This document shows positions 16,442 through 26,023 of a DNA stretch of 64,000 bases, one piece after another. Source of the DNA: Paraburkholderia sp. LEh10 (GTDB taxonomy: Bacteria > Pseudomonadota > Gammaproteobacteria > Burkholderiales > Burkholderiaceae); the NCBI RefSeq assembly GCF_017814945.1, contig NZ_JAGIPX010000050.1, positions 1 through 64,000 of the forward strand. Direction: 5' to 3'. The notes under the pieces are model-generated. The model was given only the letters and a program-made list of their open reading frames with translations, made no database searches and was not told where the DNA came from. The position numbers and the translations under genes were made by a program. Each line of letters opens with the position of its first letter. The first letter of the stretch is position 1.

Positions 16442-18853
16442 ATGAAACACAGGCGGCGCAAATCGCGGCGCGACCTCGCGCATCGACGCAAGCGCGTATT
16501 CAGGCTCGTGTTCGGCGGCGCGCTGGCCGGTCTCTGCGCAGCCGCCTGGCCGCAGGACGCCACAACGACGCCCGCGACGGCTCAACAGGGCGCGCAGGAG
16601 GAGACGCGAACCCAGCCGCAAGATCCCGCGCAAGATCGCGCACAGGACGTCGCACAGGACGTCGCACAGGAAAGCGGGCAACAGCCCGCGCAGGAAGTGG
16701 AGCTTCCGTCGATTCTCGTGATCGGCACGACGCCGCTCGTCGGCATCGGCACCGCCATCGAACTCGTGCCCGCGAACGTGCAAACCATACGCGGCCGCGA
16801 AATCGACCAGCAGCATCCCGTCACGCTCACCGACTACTTCGCGAGCAATCTGCAAAGCGTCGATATCAACGACGCGCAAGGCAATCCGTCCCAGGTCGAT
16901 ATCAACTATCGCGGCTTTACGGCGTCGCCGCTGGTGGGCACGCCGCAAGGGCTTTCGGTGTTCATGGATGGCGTGCGCGTCAACGAGCCGTTCGGCGACG
17001 TCGTCAACTGGGATCTGATACCGCAGGCCGCCATCGATACGATCCAGCTGATTCCCGGCTCCAATCCGACCTTCGGCCTCAACACGCTGGGCGGCGCGAT
17101 TGCGATCACGACCAGGAATGGCAGCACGTCGCCGGGCGGCGAAGCGGAGATCAGCGGCGGGTCGTGGGGACGCAAGAGCGCGCAGATCCAGCAAGGGGGG
17201 ATGATCGGCAACAACCTCGACTATTACTTCACGGCCAACGCGACCAACGACGACGGCTGGGCCGATCACAACGGCAGCCGGTTGCGCCAGGCGTTCGGCA
17301 AGCTGCGCTACCACGACGCCGACACGACACTGTCGATCTCGGCGGGCGGCGCGGACAACACGCTCGACGGCTCGCAGACGATCCCGCGCTCGTTTCTCGA
17401 CAACCGCAAGCAGGCGTACACGTTTCCCGATCAGAACAAGAACACGGTCGGCTATCTGACACTGGCGGGCGAGCACTACTTCACGCCCAATATCGAGCTT
17501 GCCGGCACGCTCTACTATCGCCATTACCGCAACGAGAATGTCAGCAGCAACGTCAACGACGATTTCACCGGCGACGATGACGAAGATGTGCCGCCCGCGA
17601 ACAACCTGCAATCGACGGTCTTCACGCAGAGCTATGGCGGCAGCCTGCAACTGTCGCTGCTGCAGAACCTGTTCGGCAAGCGCAACGAGCTGGTGTTCGG
17701 CATGGCCGCCGATCTCGCGAACTCGCACTTCACGCAGGCATCGCAGGACGCGACCTTTACCGATACGCGCGCGACGATCGGCACCGGCCCATTCGAGCAG
17801 ACCACGGATGCGAAGACGCGCAACGAAACCTATGGCGTCTATTTCACCGACACGCTTTCGTTCACCGACCAATGGTCGATGACATTCGCGGGCCGCTACA
17901 ACTGGTCGCGCACGACGATCGGCGACGAGAGCGGCATGCAGCCGCTGCTGGACGGGCGCCATGTGTTTTCACGCTTCAATCCCGCTGTCGGCATCAACTG
18001 GAACCCGACCGACAACTTCACCGCGTACGCGACCTACAACGAGGGCATGCGCTCGCCGACGTCGATCGAGCTTGCATGCGCGGACCCGCAAGCGCCGTGT
18101 TCGCTGCCGAACGACTTCATCGCGGACCCCGCGTTGAAGCCGGTGATCTCGAAGACGTTCGAAATCGGCGCGCGCGGAAAGCTCGGCAGCAATACGGCAT
18201 GGAGCGCGGCGCTCTATCGCACGACGCTCGACGACGATATCCAGTTCGTCACCAGCAACGGCGCGTCGAGCACACTCGGCTTTTTTCAGAACGTCGGCAA
18301 GACCCGCCGGCAAGGTTTCGAAGTGGCGGGCCGCTCGAAGTACGGCCCCGTCGGCGTGAGCGCGAGCTACAGCTATGTGGACGCGACGTATCAGTCGACA
18401 TGGACCGAGAGCAGCGCGAGCAATTCGAGCGCGGACGCCAACGGCAACATCACGGTGAAACCCGGCGACCGCATTCCGGGCATTCCGGCCAATACGGTGA
18501 AGCTGCGCGTCGACTACACGCCGTTTGCACAGTGGAACATCGGCACGAACCTCACGTACCGGGGCAGTATCTTCGCGCGCGGCGACGAGAACAATCAGGA
18601 CGTGATCGGCACCGTCGCTGGCTACTTCCTGATCGATCTCGATACGACGTACAACGTGACGAAGCAGCTTCAACTGTTCGCGACCGTCAAGAATCTGCTC
18701 AACAAGCACTATGCGAACTTTGCGATTCTCGGCGAGAACTTTTTCAATGGGCCGAACCACACGTTCGATCCGTCGGGCGTCACCAACGAACAGTTTCTCG
18801 GCATCGGCGCGCCGCGCGGTGCGTGGGTGGGGCTGCGGTACGCATGGAAGTGA
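16442..18853 (+). CDS. TonB-dependent outer-membrane receptor
   Basis: The 803-residue receptor has a basic N-terminus, a hydrophobic signal segment around residues 21-37 and a Q/D/A-rich linker made of repeated AQDVAQD-like units. A plug domain begins near ELPSILVIGTTPL (TonB-box region) with the typical LNTLGGAIAITTRNG, and a long 22-strand-type barrel ends YAWK. A GTG at 16427 is possible, but GGAGAAG sits correctly for the ATG at 16442. The ligand is unknown. Its place next to pqq genes, a two-component system and a PQQ-associated beta-propeller makes uptake of a methanol-dehydrogenase metal (lanthanide, as for LutH of Methylobacterium) a reasonable hypothesis; siderophore uptake is the alternative. 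Confidence 0.88.
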   Translation: MKHRRRKSRRDLAHRRKRVFRLVFGGALAGLCAAAWPQDATTTPATAQQGAQEETRTQPQDPAQDRAQDVAQDVAQESGQQPAQEVELPSILVIGTTPLVGIGTAIELVPANVQTIRGREIDQQHPVTLTDYFASNLQSVDINDAQGNPSQVDINYRGFTASPLVGTPQGLSVFMDGVRVNEPFGDVVNWDLIPQAAIDTIQLIPGSNPTFGLNTLGGAIAITTRNGSTSPGGEAEISGGSWGRKSAQIQQGGMIGNNLDYYFTANATNDDGWADHNGSRLRQAFGKLRYHDADTTLSISAGGADNTLDGSQTIPRSFLDNRKQAYTFPDQNKNTVGYLTLAGEHYFTPNIELAGTLYYRHYRNENVSSNVNDDFTGDDDEDVPPANNLQSTVFTQSYGGSLQLSLLQNLFGKRNELVFGMAADLANSHFTQASQDATFTDTRATIGTGPFEQTTDAKTRNETYGVYFTDTLSFTDQWSMTFAGRYNWSRTTIGDESGMQPLLDGRHVFSRFNPAVGINWNPTDNFTAYATYNEGMRSPTSIELACADPQAPCSLPNDFIADPALKPVISKTFEIGARGKLGSNTAWSAALYRTTLDDDIQFVTSNGASSTLGFFQNVGKTRRQGFEVAGRSKYGPVGVSASYSYVDATYQSTWTESSASNSSADANGNITVKPGDRIPGIPANTVKLRVDYTPFAQWNIGTNLTYRGSIFARGDENNQDVIGTVAGYFLIDLDTTYNVTKQLQLFATVKNLLNKHYANFAILGENFFNGPNHTFDPSGVTNEQFLGIGAPRGAWVGLRYAWK

Positions 18854-18902
18854 AGTGCCCGCGACCCGCACCGCAAACGGGATCGAAGCCCGCCGCCGAT
18901 GC

Positions 18903-20045
18903 TCATCGCGATTCGATCGACCCCTGGCTTGGCGGCGACGTCACGATTCCCCACGCCAGCGGCAGATCGCCGATCTGCCCCACCGTCTGGTAGCTCTTTG
19001 CGTCCACCACGAAGACGGCGTTCGAGCGTCCGCACGCAAGCAGCACCTTCGAGCCATCCGGCGTGAAGCTGAAATGCCAGCAACGCTGACCGACGGGCGC
19101 ATCCGTCACATGGTCGTAGGTCTTCGCGTCGAATACCTGCAAGGTCTTGTCGCGCGCGGCCGCGACGAGCAGATGCTTGCCCGCGGGATCGAACGCGATG
19201 CCGTATGGCCCGAGCTTCGTATCGACCGTTTTCACCGGCTTGAGTGTCGCCGCGTCGAGCACGACGAATTTGCTGGTGTTTTCCAGCGTGACCACGTACT
19301 GCTTGCCGTCCGGCGACGCCTTGATGCCGCGCGGCCGCGACCCCTTGTCGAGCTTCAGCGTGCGCACGGGCGCGCCCGTGCCCGTGCGATAGACGGACAC
19401 GGTGTCGTCGCCCTCGTTGGTCACGAGCAACTCACGCCCGTCCGGCGAAAACTCGACGCCTTCCGTCTCGTGCCCGCTCTTGACCGAGCGGATGACTTTC
19501 ATCGTCTTCAGATCGACGATCGCGACTTCGGCGGGCGGGCTGTTCGCATCGTCATCGTCGTCGTGGCCACCCTTGCCAGCCTGACCTTCGGGCTTGCCTT
19601 CGGGCTTGCCTTCGTGTTTGCCTTCGGGCTTGCCTTCGGGTTTTCCGCCGCCCTCGTTCGCCGCCTGCGGCGGTGGTCCGCTTTCACCCGGCTCGTACGT
19701 CACATAGGCATAACCGCGATGCACGCGCACGAACTCCGGGTTCTTGCCGATCTTCACGCGCGCCACCACCTTGTCCGTCGCCGTATCGATCGCCGTCAGA
19801 CTGCCCGATTTATTCGCCACCAGCAGCCTGCGGCCGTCCGCCGTCAGGCTCAGACCGCGTGGCCCGTCGTTGCCCAGGCCGATGGTTCTCGTCAGCGTCA
19901 TCTTGTCGAGGTCGATCACGCCGACGCCGTTGGTCTCGCTCGTCACGTACGCGGTTGCCGCGGATGCGTGACTGATCCCCGCGCCGAGCAGAACGGCGAG
20001 CGCGACGGCCGTCGCCACGTGTGTACGTCTCGTAGTGCAATGCAT
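18903..20045 (-). CDS. Secreted YncE-like beta-propeller, PQQ-associated family
   Basis: The 380-residue protein has a signal peptide (about 1-30, ending SHASA) and beta-propeller repeats recognisable as YVTSETNGVGVIDL, LLVANKSGSLTAID, LLVTNEGDDTVSVY and LLVAAARDKTLQVF. This matches the family of periplasmic beta-propellers found with PQQ-dependent catabolic genes. Between blades, residues about 134-165 form an unusual insert of five KPEG/KHEG units followed by GGHDDDDDAN. The ATG at 20045 begins MHCTTRRTH; upstream in-frame codons do not look like a signal peptide. It converges with the TonB receptor, with 49 bp between stops. It may bind metal or pass substrate/electrons to a periplasmic dehydrogenase; function unproven. 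Confidence 0.82.
   Translation of the reverse strand: MHCTTRRTHVATAVALAVLLGAGISHASAATAYVTSETNGVGVIDLDKMTLTRTIGLGNDGPRGLSLTADGRRLLVANKSGSLTAIDTATDKVVARVKIGKNPEFVRVHRGYAYVTYEPGESGPPPQAANEGGGKPEGKPEGKHEGKPEGKPEGQAGKGGHDDDDDANSPPAEVAIVDLKTMKVIRSVKSGHETEGVEFSPDGRELLVTNEGDDTVSVYRTGTGAPVRTLKLDKGSRPRGIKASPDGKQYVVTLENTSKFVVLDAATLKPVKTVDTKLGPYGIAFDPAGKHLLVAAARDKTLQVFDAKTYDHVTDAPVGQRCWHFSFTPDGSKVLLACGRSNAVFVVDAKSYQTVGQIGDLPLAWGIVTSPPSQGSIESR
19585..19644. repeat. Five 12-bp tandem repeats inside the beta-propeller gene
   Basis: The + strand shows CCTTCGGGCTTG at 19585, 19597 and 19621, with variants at 19609 and 19633. In the gene's reading direction they encode consecutive KPEG-like units (one KHEG). 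Repeat number is likely to vary between strains. Confidence 0.85.
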
Positions 20046-20189
20046 CGATGTCTCCTGCGCAATGTTTGTTCGACGGGTCCATGCGGACCCTACGCGTTTT
20101 TCCGTAACGTATTCATCCAGGCTCAAGGTAGCGCATCGCAGGGCCGGATGACAATGCGAGCGGCCGGGAGTTTTTCCCGAAATCGGCAG

Positions 20190-20612
20190 GCGTGCGGCTC
20201 AACGCGCGGCCTCGAATGGGAAGGCGCGGTGCTCGCAGCCTTTCATCAGGTGAACAGCCTCCCCGCTGTCGTCGAAAATCCACTGCGAGTGAACCCCGCA
20301 TGGGAACGCGCACACGACAACTTCCACACCACGCTGCTCGCGGGTTGCCTGTCGAAGTGGCTGAAGCATTTCGCAACGACCTTGCGTGCGCAAACCGCTC
20401 GCTATCGGCACATGTCACCATCCATCGAGCACCCGGGCAAACGCAATGTCGGGAAAGAGCACGAAGATATCGTCAAGGCTGTGCTCGCGCGCAATGCGGA
20501 CCGCGCCTGCGCGTTGTTGCGCGAGCATTGCGCCGTCACAGCCCAACCCGTGCTCGAACGGATGCGCGGCGCGAACGGGCAGAATAGAATTGCTTTAAAA
20601 CGGGCTATTTAA
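20190..20612 (+). pseudogene. C-terminal remnant of a GntR-family (FCD domain) regulator
   Basis: From about 20,200 the frame reads GLEWEGAVLAAFHQ, then AWERAHDNFHTTLLAGC and EHEDIVKAVLARNADRAC...REHC. This is the FCD ligand-binding domain of a FadR/GntR-type regulator, with its metal-binding histidine pattern. The winged-helix DNA-binding half is missing: upstream sequence in this frame runs into the beta-propeller promoter and has no GntR similarity. The remnant ends 8 bp inside the 3' end of the ArsR gene on the other strand. It marks an old deletion or recombination point. Confidence 0.75.
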
Positions 20613-20946
20613 TTTTTGCAATATCGACGCAGAACCACTCGGCGAATCCGCGGATGGTGGTTTCGTTACGCGAGAGCAAAACCCACTGTCCAATTTTTTG
20701 CGTCTTGATAAGGCCCGCTTGCTCAAGCAGCGACAGATGACGCGACACCGTGGACTGAGAAAAGCCGCTTTTCGCGTGGAGCATTCCCGCTGAAACACCT
20801 CGAAACGGTGAGCACTTGGTCTCGGTAAAGTATGTGGCTGGATCGGCCAGCCACTGCAGTACTTTTCTCCGGAATGGGTGAGCCAATGCCCGCATGGCGG
20901 CATCGAAATCGATCGTCTGACGGGTAGTGCCCATTTGCAAATTCAT
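20605..20946 (-). CDS. ArsR-family helix-turn-helix regulator
   Basis: The 113-residue protein shows the ArsR/SmtB winged-helix pattern: AMRALAHPFRRKVLQWL near residues 17-33 and the recognition helix SGFSQSTVSRHLSLLEQAGL near 60-80. No CxC metal-sensing motif of the ArsR type is evident; the few cysteines (TKCSPF, WFCVD) are scattered. The preferred start is the ATG at 20946 (MNLQMGTTRQ), with ATG 20934 as an alternative. It is isolated, beside a GntR remnant and gene-poor DNA, and no clear target operon is attached. Confidence 0.75.
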   Translation of the reverse strand: MNLQMGTTRQTIDFDAAMRALAHPFRRKVLQWLADPATYFTETKCSPFRGVSAGMLHAKSGFSQSTVSRHLSLLEQAGLIKTQKIGQWVLLSRNETTIRGFAEWFCVDIAKIK

Positions 20947-21866
20947 CCATTGCGGTACATCAGACTCTGTCCAGCACGTCGAAGCGGCCCGCGAATACCC
21001 GCACTGACTCCAGTACGCCCGCGACCTCCCATCCATTCAATTCAAGCAACTTTGAACGGTCGCCGTGCCGTACGAATTCATCGGGAAGTCCAAGACGAAA
21101 CTGGATGGCAAATCGATGGTGTCAAGTAAGCTCATTTTGTTTCGGGCTTGGTGTTTCAATAAAGTATCCGGCTCTTCCCAATGTCCGGTACCCGCAATGA
21201 TAAGGTCTTCGCAAAGAGACATTCGGCCAATATTCACCGACTTCGGGACAAGTTTCGATTGCCGGGTGCTCAGATCTATATAAGACTCAAATTCGACACA
21301 ACCTGGCCTAAGTTCATGACCGAATCCTTAGATCGCAAAGACAACTTATGCGCTAATTGACGACTCCGCAGAGATCTGCTATCTGATTCCAATAGCCGCT
21401 TGTATGCTGTCACGTAAAGAGTATCTCGCCGACGAATATGTCGATGGGGCCTCGATGCCGACCGCCGGGTTCCTTCCGTTCCGGCAAGTCTCGCATTTCG
21501 CTGGGCCCTGGTCAAAGCGAAAGAACTGCGCGTGATCCATCATCCGGGCCTTACACGTTCGCGCGTCTTTTGGGCGGATCGTCGGGATCGCGGGAACGGG
21601 CTCGTGTGAACATCCACGCAAACTGGATTCTCTGCGCTGCAATCAGCAAAGCGGGAATGATCTGGTGCGCTAGAGCCGACGGCTTCAGGCGCGTCGAGGG
21701 CGCGCTCTTTATGCTCGGCTATGATTTGAGTGGTCTTGAGCGTTTGCAGGATCGCTTCGATTCAGGGCCCGCAAACCTGTCTTTCCAATGGTAAAGCGCC
21801 AGCCCGGATAACAGAACTGGCGCAGCAGCACGCCGTGACAAAGCCACAGCCTGCATCGGAACGACG
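20947..21866. other. Gene-poor 920-bp stretch
   Basis: Only short open frames are present on both strands, none with a recognisable domain or a good ribosome-binding site. Parts (about 21,040-21,400) are clearly less GC-rich than the C1 block. It probably contains decayed sequence or an old insertion; I see no transposase, terminal repeats or RNA gene. Confidence 0.5.
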
Positions 21867-23732
21867 CTAGAACATGTCCGCAACCTGCTGACGCTGCGCA
21901 CCTTTCTCTTCTGCTTCCCGCCCGGTGCGGCAAGGTATGAATGGGCCGGTAATCATGGTCGAGTAGCTCTGACCCGGTCCCACCATCGGATAAACGTCGG
22001 CGTTCTGGTCGATCATGACTTCGAGGAAGGCGGGTCCGTCGAATTCGATGAAAGCCTTCAGTTTCTCGTCAAGCTCGCTGACCGCTTCGACGCGACAGGC
22101 AAAATCAAATCCGTCAGCCCGTGCAGCCATCACGAAGTCCTTGCGATGCAGCGTCTTGTCGCTCACGCACAATCGCCCTTCGTAGTACAGGTGCTGCCAT
22201 TGCCGGATCATTCCATCGCCGACATTGTTGAGCAGAAGCACCTTGACGGGAACGCCATACGTGCTAGCTGTCTCCATCTCGCCGACATTCATCCGGATGC
22301 TGCCGTCACCATCGATGTCGATCACCAGCGCATCGGGCCGCGCAAACTGCGCGCCAATCGCTGCGGGCAGTCCGAACCCCATCGTTCCCATACTGCCCGA
22401 AGTAAGAAAGCTTCGCGGCTCGACGAAGTCGAAGAACTGCGCAGCCCACATCTGATGCTGACCGACGCCGGTGCTGATGATCGCTCGCCCGCCTGTCATT
22501 TCACTGAGCCGCTCAATGACAAATTGCGGCTGGATCGCCGTGCTGTTCCTGTCGTAGTTCATGCCATACGTTCGCTTGAGTTCCAACACCTGGTCGAGCC
22601 AGTACGAAGGCGCCTGTTCGCTCGAATCATGCTCCATCAGTGACAGAAGCGCGTTCCTCGCATCGCCGACATGCGTCCAGTGTGCCCGTTTGACCTTATT
22701 GATCTCCGCTTCGTCGATGTCGATATGAGCGACGTGTCGCGCGCTGGGAGCGAAGGCTTCCGGGCGGCCTCCCGCAACGCGATCATCAAAACGGGCGCCG
22801 ACCGCAATCAGGAAATCGCAATCTTCAACCGCGTAGTTCGCACACGCGGCGCCGTGCATACCCAGCATTCCAAGGTACAGCTCGTGTTTCGCGGGTATCG
22901 CGCCAAGGCCCATCAGCGTTGTCACGACGGGAATCCCGTAACGCTCGGCAAAGCGACGCAACTCAGATGTCGCGCCAGCGGCAATCACGCCACCTCCGAC
23001 ATACAGCAGCGGCCGCTTGCTTTGCGCCAGAAGTTCGAAGAAGCCGGCGCGCTTGTCCTCGTCGAGGCGCGCGCCTTCTGCCACCATCCGCAGACGGTCG
23101 GAATAGCCCCGAAACTGCAACGTGCCTTGCCCTTTGTACGTTCCCATCCAGTTCTGGACGTCCTTCGGCACATCGACGACGACCGGGCCAGGACGGCCGC
23201 TGCGAGCCACCTCGAATGCAGTCCGCAGCGTCTGCTCCAGCTTCGCCGGATCGGTAACGAGAAACACCTGTTTCGCGCACGCCGACATGATGTTGAAAAC
23301 GGGTGCCTCCTGGAAAGCGTCGGTGCCGATTACAGCACGAGGCACCTGTCCGCATATGAGGACGACGGGGATCGAATCACCATTGCAGTCGGCAATAGGC
23401 GTCACCGCGTTGGTCGCCCCTGGGCCTGACGTCACCATGAACACGCCTACTTTTCCGCTCGCGCGCGCATATCCGGCAGCCATGAAGCCCGCCGCCTGTT
23501 CATTGGCGGGGACGACGAGCTTGATCTGACGCTCAGGACTTTTGTCATGCATTTCGTTGAATCGAAACACGGCGTCGTATGTCGGCAAGATCGCGCCGCC
23601 GCTGTAGCCGAATATCGTGTCCACGCCCTGTTCGCTGAGCACGCGCAGGATGATGTCGGCGCCCGACATCGGTTCGCCGGTGTTCGACGGATTCAGGAGG
23701 GCTTGTAAAGCAATCTTTGGGTTGCGGGTCAT
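21867..23732 (-). CDS. Acetolactate synthase large subunit-like thiamine-diphosphate enzyme
   Basis: The 621-residue protein is an IlvB/IlvG/IlvI-type enzyme that condenses two pyruvates to acetolactate, or pyruvate and 2-ketobutyrate to acetohydroxybutyrate. It has the N-terminal pyrimidine-binding domain (TIFGYSGGAILPTYD; GYARASGKVGVF near residue 90), a central domain, and the ThDP/Mg site VIDIDGDGSIRMN...NNVGDGM. The usual HEQ around the catalytic glutamate reads NEQ (PANEQAAGFMA), and the preceding loop is longer than usual. No regulatory small subunit (ilvN/ilvH) lies on either side, so this is probably an accessory copy. The C-terminal tail is basic. The exact acceptor substrate cannot be told. 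Confidence 0.85.
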   Translation of the reverse strand: MTRNPKIALQALLNPSNTGEPMSGADIILRVLSEQGVDTIFGYSGGAILPTYDAVFRFNEMHDKSPERQIKLVVPANEQAAGFMAAGYARASGKVGVFMVTSGPGATNAVTPIADCNGDSIPVVLICGQVPRAVIGTDAFQEAPVFNIMSACAKQVFLVTDPAKLEQTLRTAFEVARSGRPGPVVVDVPKDVQNWMGTYKGQGTLQFRGYSDRLRMVAEGARLDEDKRAGFFELLAQSKRPLLYVGGGVIAAGATSELRRFAERYGIPVVTTLMGLGAIPAKHELYLGMLGMHGAACANYAVEDCDFLIAVGARFDDRVAGGRPEAFAPSARHVAHIDIDEAEINKVKRAHWTHVGDARNALLSLMEHDSSEQAPSYWLDQVLELKRTYGMNYDRNSTAIQPQFVIERLSEMTGGRAIISTGVGQHQMWAAQFFDFVEPRSFLTSGSMGTMGFGLPAAIGAQFARPDALVIDIDGDGSIRMNVGEMETASTYGVPVKVLLLNNVGDGMIRQWQHLYYEGRLCVSDKTLHRKDFVMAARADGFDFACRVEAVSELDEKLKAFIEFDGPAFLEVMIDQNADVYPMVGPGQSYSTMITGPFIPCRTGREAEEKGAQRQQVADMF

Positions 23733-24257
23733 GGCTGTCTCGCATGGAAGCGGGCGCTGGTCGATCCAGCATCCCAGTTCAAGGGCGTTATCCCTTCCAA
23801 CTCAAGAACAGCGTATGTTCAACACCAGTTCATGGTTGGTCGATCCGACGGGTTCTCCGCGCGTCGCCAGTCCATCTGGCACCGTTGTTGAAGTGCCCCT
23901 GGAAGAATTGTGAGGAATGGTTCCATCCATTGTGACAATGTTTGACCTGTCAGATATAATCAGGAGCGACGTATGCAGGCCAAGATGTGCTGCTTCTGCG
24001 CCATTTGCGACCTCGCGCTCTTGCGTTGTGCTGCGGCGCGTCACGGCTCGGCCATTTTCATTTTGTATTGCACCGCGCAACGCCGGTTCGTGCAACAGTG
24101 CGAACAACGATTGAGCAATACGACATACTCGGAGCGCCGCAGCCGCGCTAGACTGGACGACCGCACTCTGTTGCGGTCAATGCTGGTTTTTTGCGGTTCG
24201 CCTTGGCGGCCATTGGCGGCACTGACGACAGCGTGCTCATTATCCGAAGGTCATGAT
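23733..24257. other. 525-bp divergent spacer between the acetolactate synthase and GlxA-type genes
   Basis: The spacer should hold promoters for both genes. A 32-codon frame (23,815-23,913, +) and an in-frame extension upstream of the GlxA-type gene were seen but have no support. No convincing operator or RNA structure was found. Confidence 0.45.
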
Positions 24258-25286
24258 ATGAAAGTCGCCATTGTTATTTTCGATGGTGTGCAAGCGCTGG
24301 ATGTTGCAGGCCCACTGGACGTCTTCGCGGAAGCCAACACCTTCCTTCCCGAACATCAGAGGTATCAGATCTCTCTCGTCGGTGACCAGGCTGGCACCGT
24401 CGCCTGCTCGAATGGGATGCAACTCTCAGTTCCTCATAGCTATACGGAGTTCGACGAGCCATTCGACCTTCTGTTGATCGCCGGAGGACCGCAGTTGCCC
24501 AATGCTCAGCCCAAAAGCGAGTTTCTGAACTGGTTGCAAGCGCAGTCGCGCGGCGCAACCCGGTTTGGCTCCGTTTGCACGGGAGCATTCGTGCTCGCGC
24601 GTGCAGGGCTTCTCGACGGCAAGCAAGTGACGACGCACTGGGAAGATGCGGACCGGCTCGCCGACGATTTTCCCGATGCCTGTGTGCAGCCTGACCGGAT
24701 TTTCATTCGTGACGGACGCCTCTTTACATCTGCCGGCGTGACAGCAGGCATCGATCTGTGTCTGTCGCTCGTGACAGAAGACTGGGGTCACGATCTTGCC
24801 GTGCGGGTGGCGAAGCGACTGGTCGTTTATATCCAGCGAGAAGGCGGACAATCTCAGTACAGCCCTTACGTCGGCGTACGCAAGGACCATGATCCCATCG
24901 TCGGCAAGGTGCTCCGATACGTGACCGAGCACATCACCGATTCACTATCGATCGAGCAGCTTGCGAGCGCAGTGTCCGTCAGCCGGCGCACCTTCTCCAG
25001 GCTCTTTGCGAAATATGCCAAAGTGACACCGTCCGCATTTGTCGAACAGGTTCGGGTCGATACTGCCCGGAAGCTGCTCGAGGAGACGGATGCGCCTCTC
25101 AAGACAGTCGCGTTCAAGTGCGGCTTTCACAGCGCCACCCACATGCGAACGACTTTCTCGCGGCGGCTCAACGTCACGCCCAAACAGTACCGTCAACGAT
25201 TTCGTGGTGACAGCGGCGGCCAACAATGGGCTTATGGCGGCGTCAACGAGCGGGTCGAATCGGCGGAGATGGAAGGCCTGAGTTAG
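24258..25286 (+). CDS. GlxA-type transcriptional regulator (DJ-1/PfpI plus AraC)
   Basis: The 342-residue regulator has an N-terminal DJ-1/PfpI-like domain (1-180) with the nucleophile-elbow-like GSVCTGAFVLARAG near residues 111-124, and a C-terminal AraC double helix-turn-helix (about 235-325) with SVSRRTFSRLFAKY and MRTTFSRRLNVTPKQYR. Such proteins activate catabolic genes, often for amines or amides, with the N-terminal domain sensing a small ligand. The ATG at 24258 begins MKVAIVIFDG, the family start. The target is unknown; neighbours on either side are not an obvious catabolic pathway. Confidence 0.87.
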   Translation: MKVAIVIFDGVQALDVAGPLDVFAEANTFLPEHQRYQISLVGDQAGTVACSNGMQLSVPHSYTEFDEPFDLLLIAGGPQLPNAQPKSEFLNWLQAQSRGATRFGSVCTGAFVLARAGLLDGKQVTTHWEDADRLADDFPDACVQPDRIFIRDGRLFTSAGVTAGIDLCLSLVTEDWGHDLAVRVAKRLVVYIQREGGQSQYSPYVGVRKDHDPIVGKVLRYVTEHITDSLSIEQLASAVSVSRRTFSRLFAKYAKVTPSAFVEQVRVDTARKLLEETDAPLKTVAFKCGFHSATHMRTTFSRRLNVTPKQYRQRFRGDSGGQQWAYGGVNERVESAEMEGLS

Positions 25287-25435
25287 ATGTCGCTGGCTTG
25301 ATTCGTGACGCCTTTGACCTGAAACCGTCCCTCTTATTACTTGTTCAGTGAGACAGCGTGGCCCACACTGCCTCCCTGCGATGGTTTTGCCGAGATGGTC
25401 CCATTGCTTCCACCCGGCGATTCCTCAAATGCTTG

Positions 25436-26002
25436 ATGAACACACCTGCGCCATCCATGATTCACTCCGATGTACTTCCATCTCTTCCGGACATCCTTGA
25501 GTCCGGTTTATCAGTGGTGTTTTGCGGAATCAATCCGGGCATCTGCGCGGCATCGACAGGCCGCCACTTTGCAGGCAGAGGCAACCGGTTCTGGCGCGTC
25601 GTCCATCTGGCCGGTTTTACTCCTGAACAGATCCGCTCTGAAGACGACGTCACGCTGCTACGGTACGGCTGCGGTCTGACGACTGTCGTGTCGCGTCCAA
25701 CGGCGCGAGCCGACCAGTTGTCGCCATGGGAGTTCAACGCGGCCGCTTCCGCGTTCGAGCAAAAGATCGAGAGGTATGCACCGCAATGCGTTGCTTTCCT
25801 CGGAAAGATGGCGCTCTCCGCAATGTCCGGCAAGCGCGACATTTCGTGGGGCCTGCAATCGAAGCCATTTGGTGGGGCACGTGCGTGGGTATTGCCAAAT
25901 CCTAGCGGTCTGAACAGAACCTTCAGCCTCGATGCGCTAGTGGCTGCCTATCACGAGCTTCGTCTCGCGCTCACGGCAGCCGGTCCTGCGAAGAGAAGCT
26001 GA
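25436..26002 (+). CDS. mug: G/U mismatch-specific DNA glycosylase
   Basis: Mug removes uracil or thymine-like bases from G:U/T mispairs. The 188-residue protein has the glycosylase motif FCGINPGICAASTGRHFAG (about residues 30-48) with NRFW following, and the C-terminal VLPNPSGLNR that inserts into the DNA. The length is normal (E. coli Mug is about 168 residues). ATG 25436 is chosen; ATG 25457 is also possible. It probably has its own promoter, as the preceding gene ends 149 bp upstream. Confidence 0.88.
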   Translation: MNTPAPSMIHSDVLPSLPDILESGLSVVFCGINPGICAASTGRHFAGRGNRFWRVVHLAGFTPEQIRSEDDVTLLRYGCGLTTVVSRPTARADQLSPWEFNAAASAFEQKIERYAPQCVAFLGKMALSAMSGKRDISWGLQSKPFGGARAWVLPNPSGLNRTFSLDALVAAYHELRLALTAAGPAKRS

Positions 26003-26023
26003 TGACAGGGATTACGGGACCTG

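Noticed and set aside
16394..17962. 522-codon - strand frame opposite the TonB receptor
   Set aside because: Arginine/valine-rich shadow frame; the + strand receptor has clear domain sequence.
23815..23913. 32-codon frame as a leader peptide
   Set aside because: It lies on the strand opposite the acetolactate synthase gene, has no run of branched-chain codons and no terminator structure.
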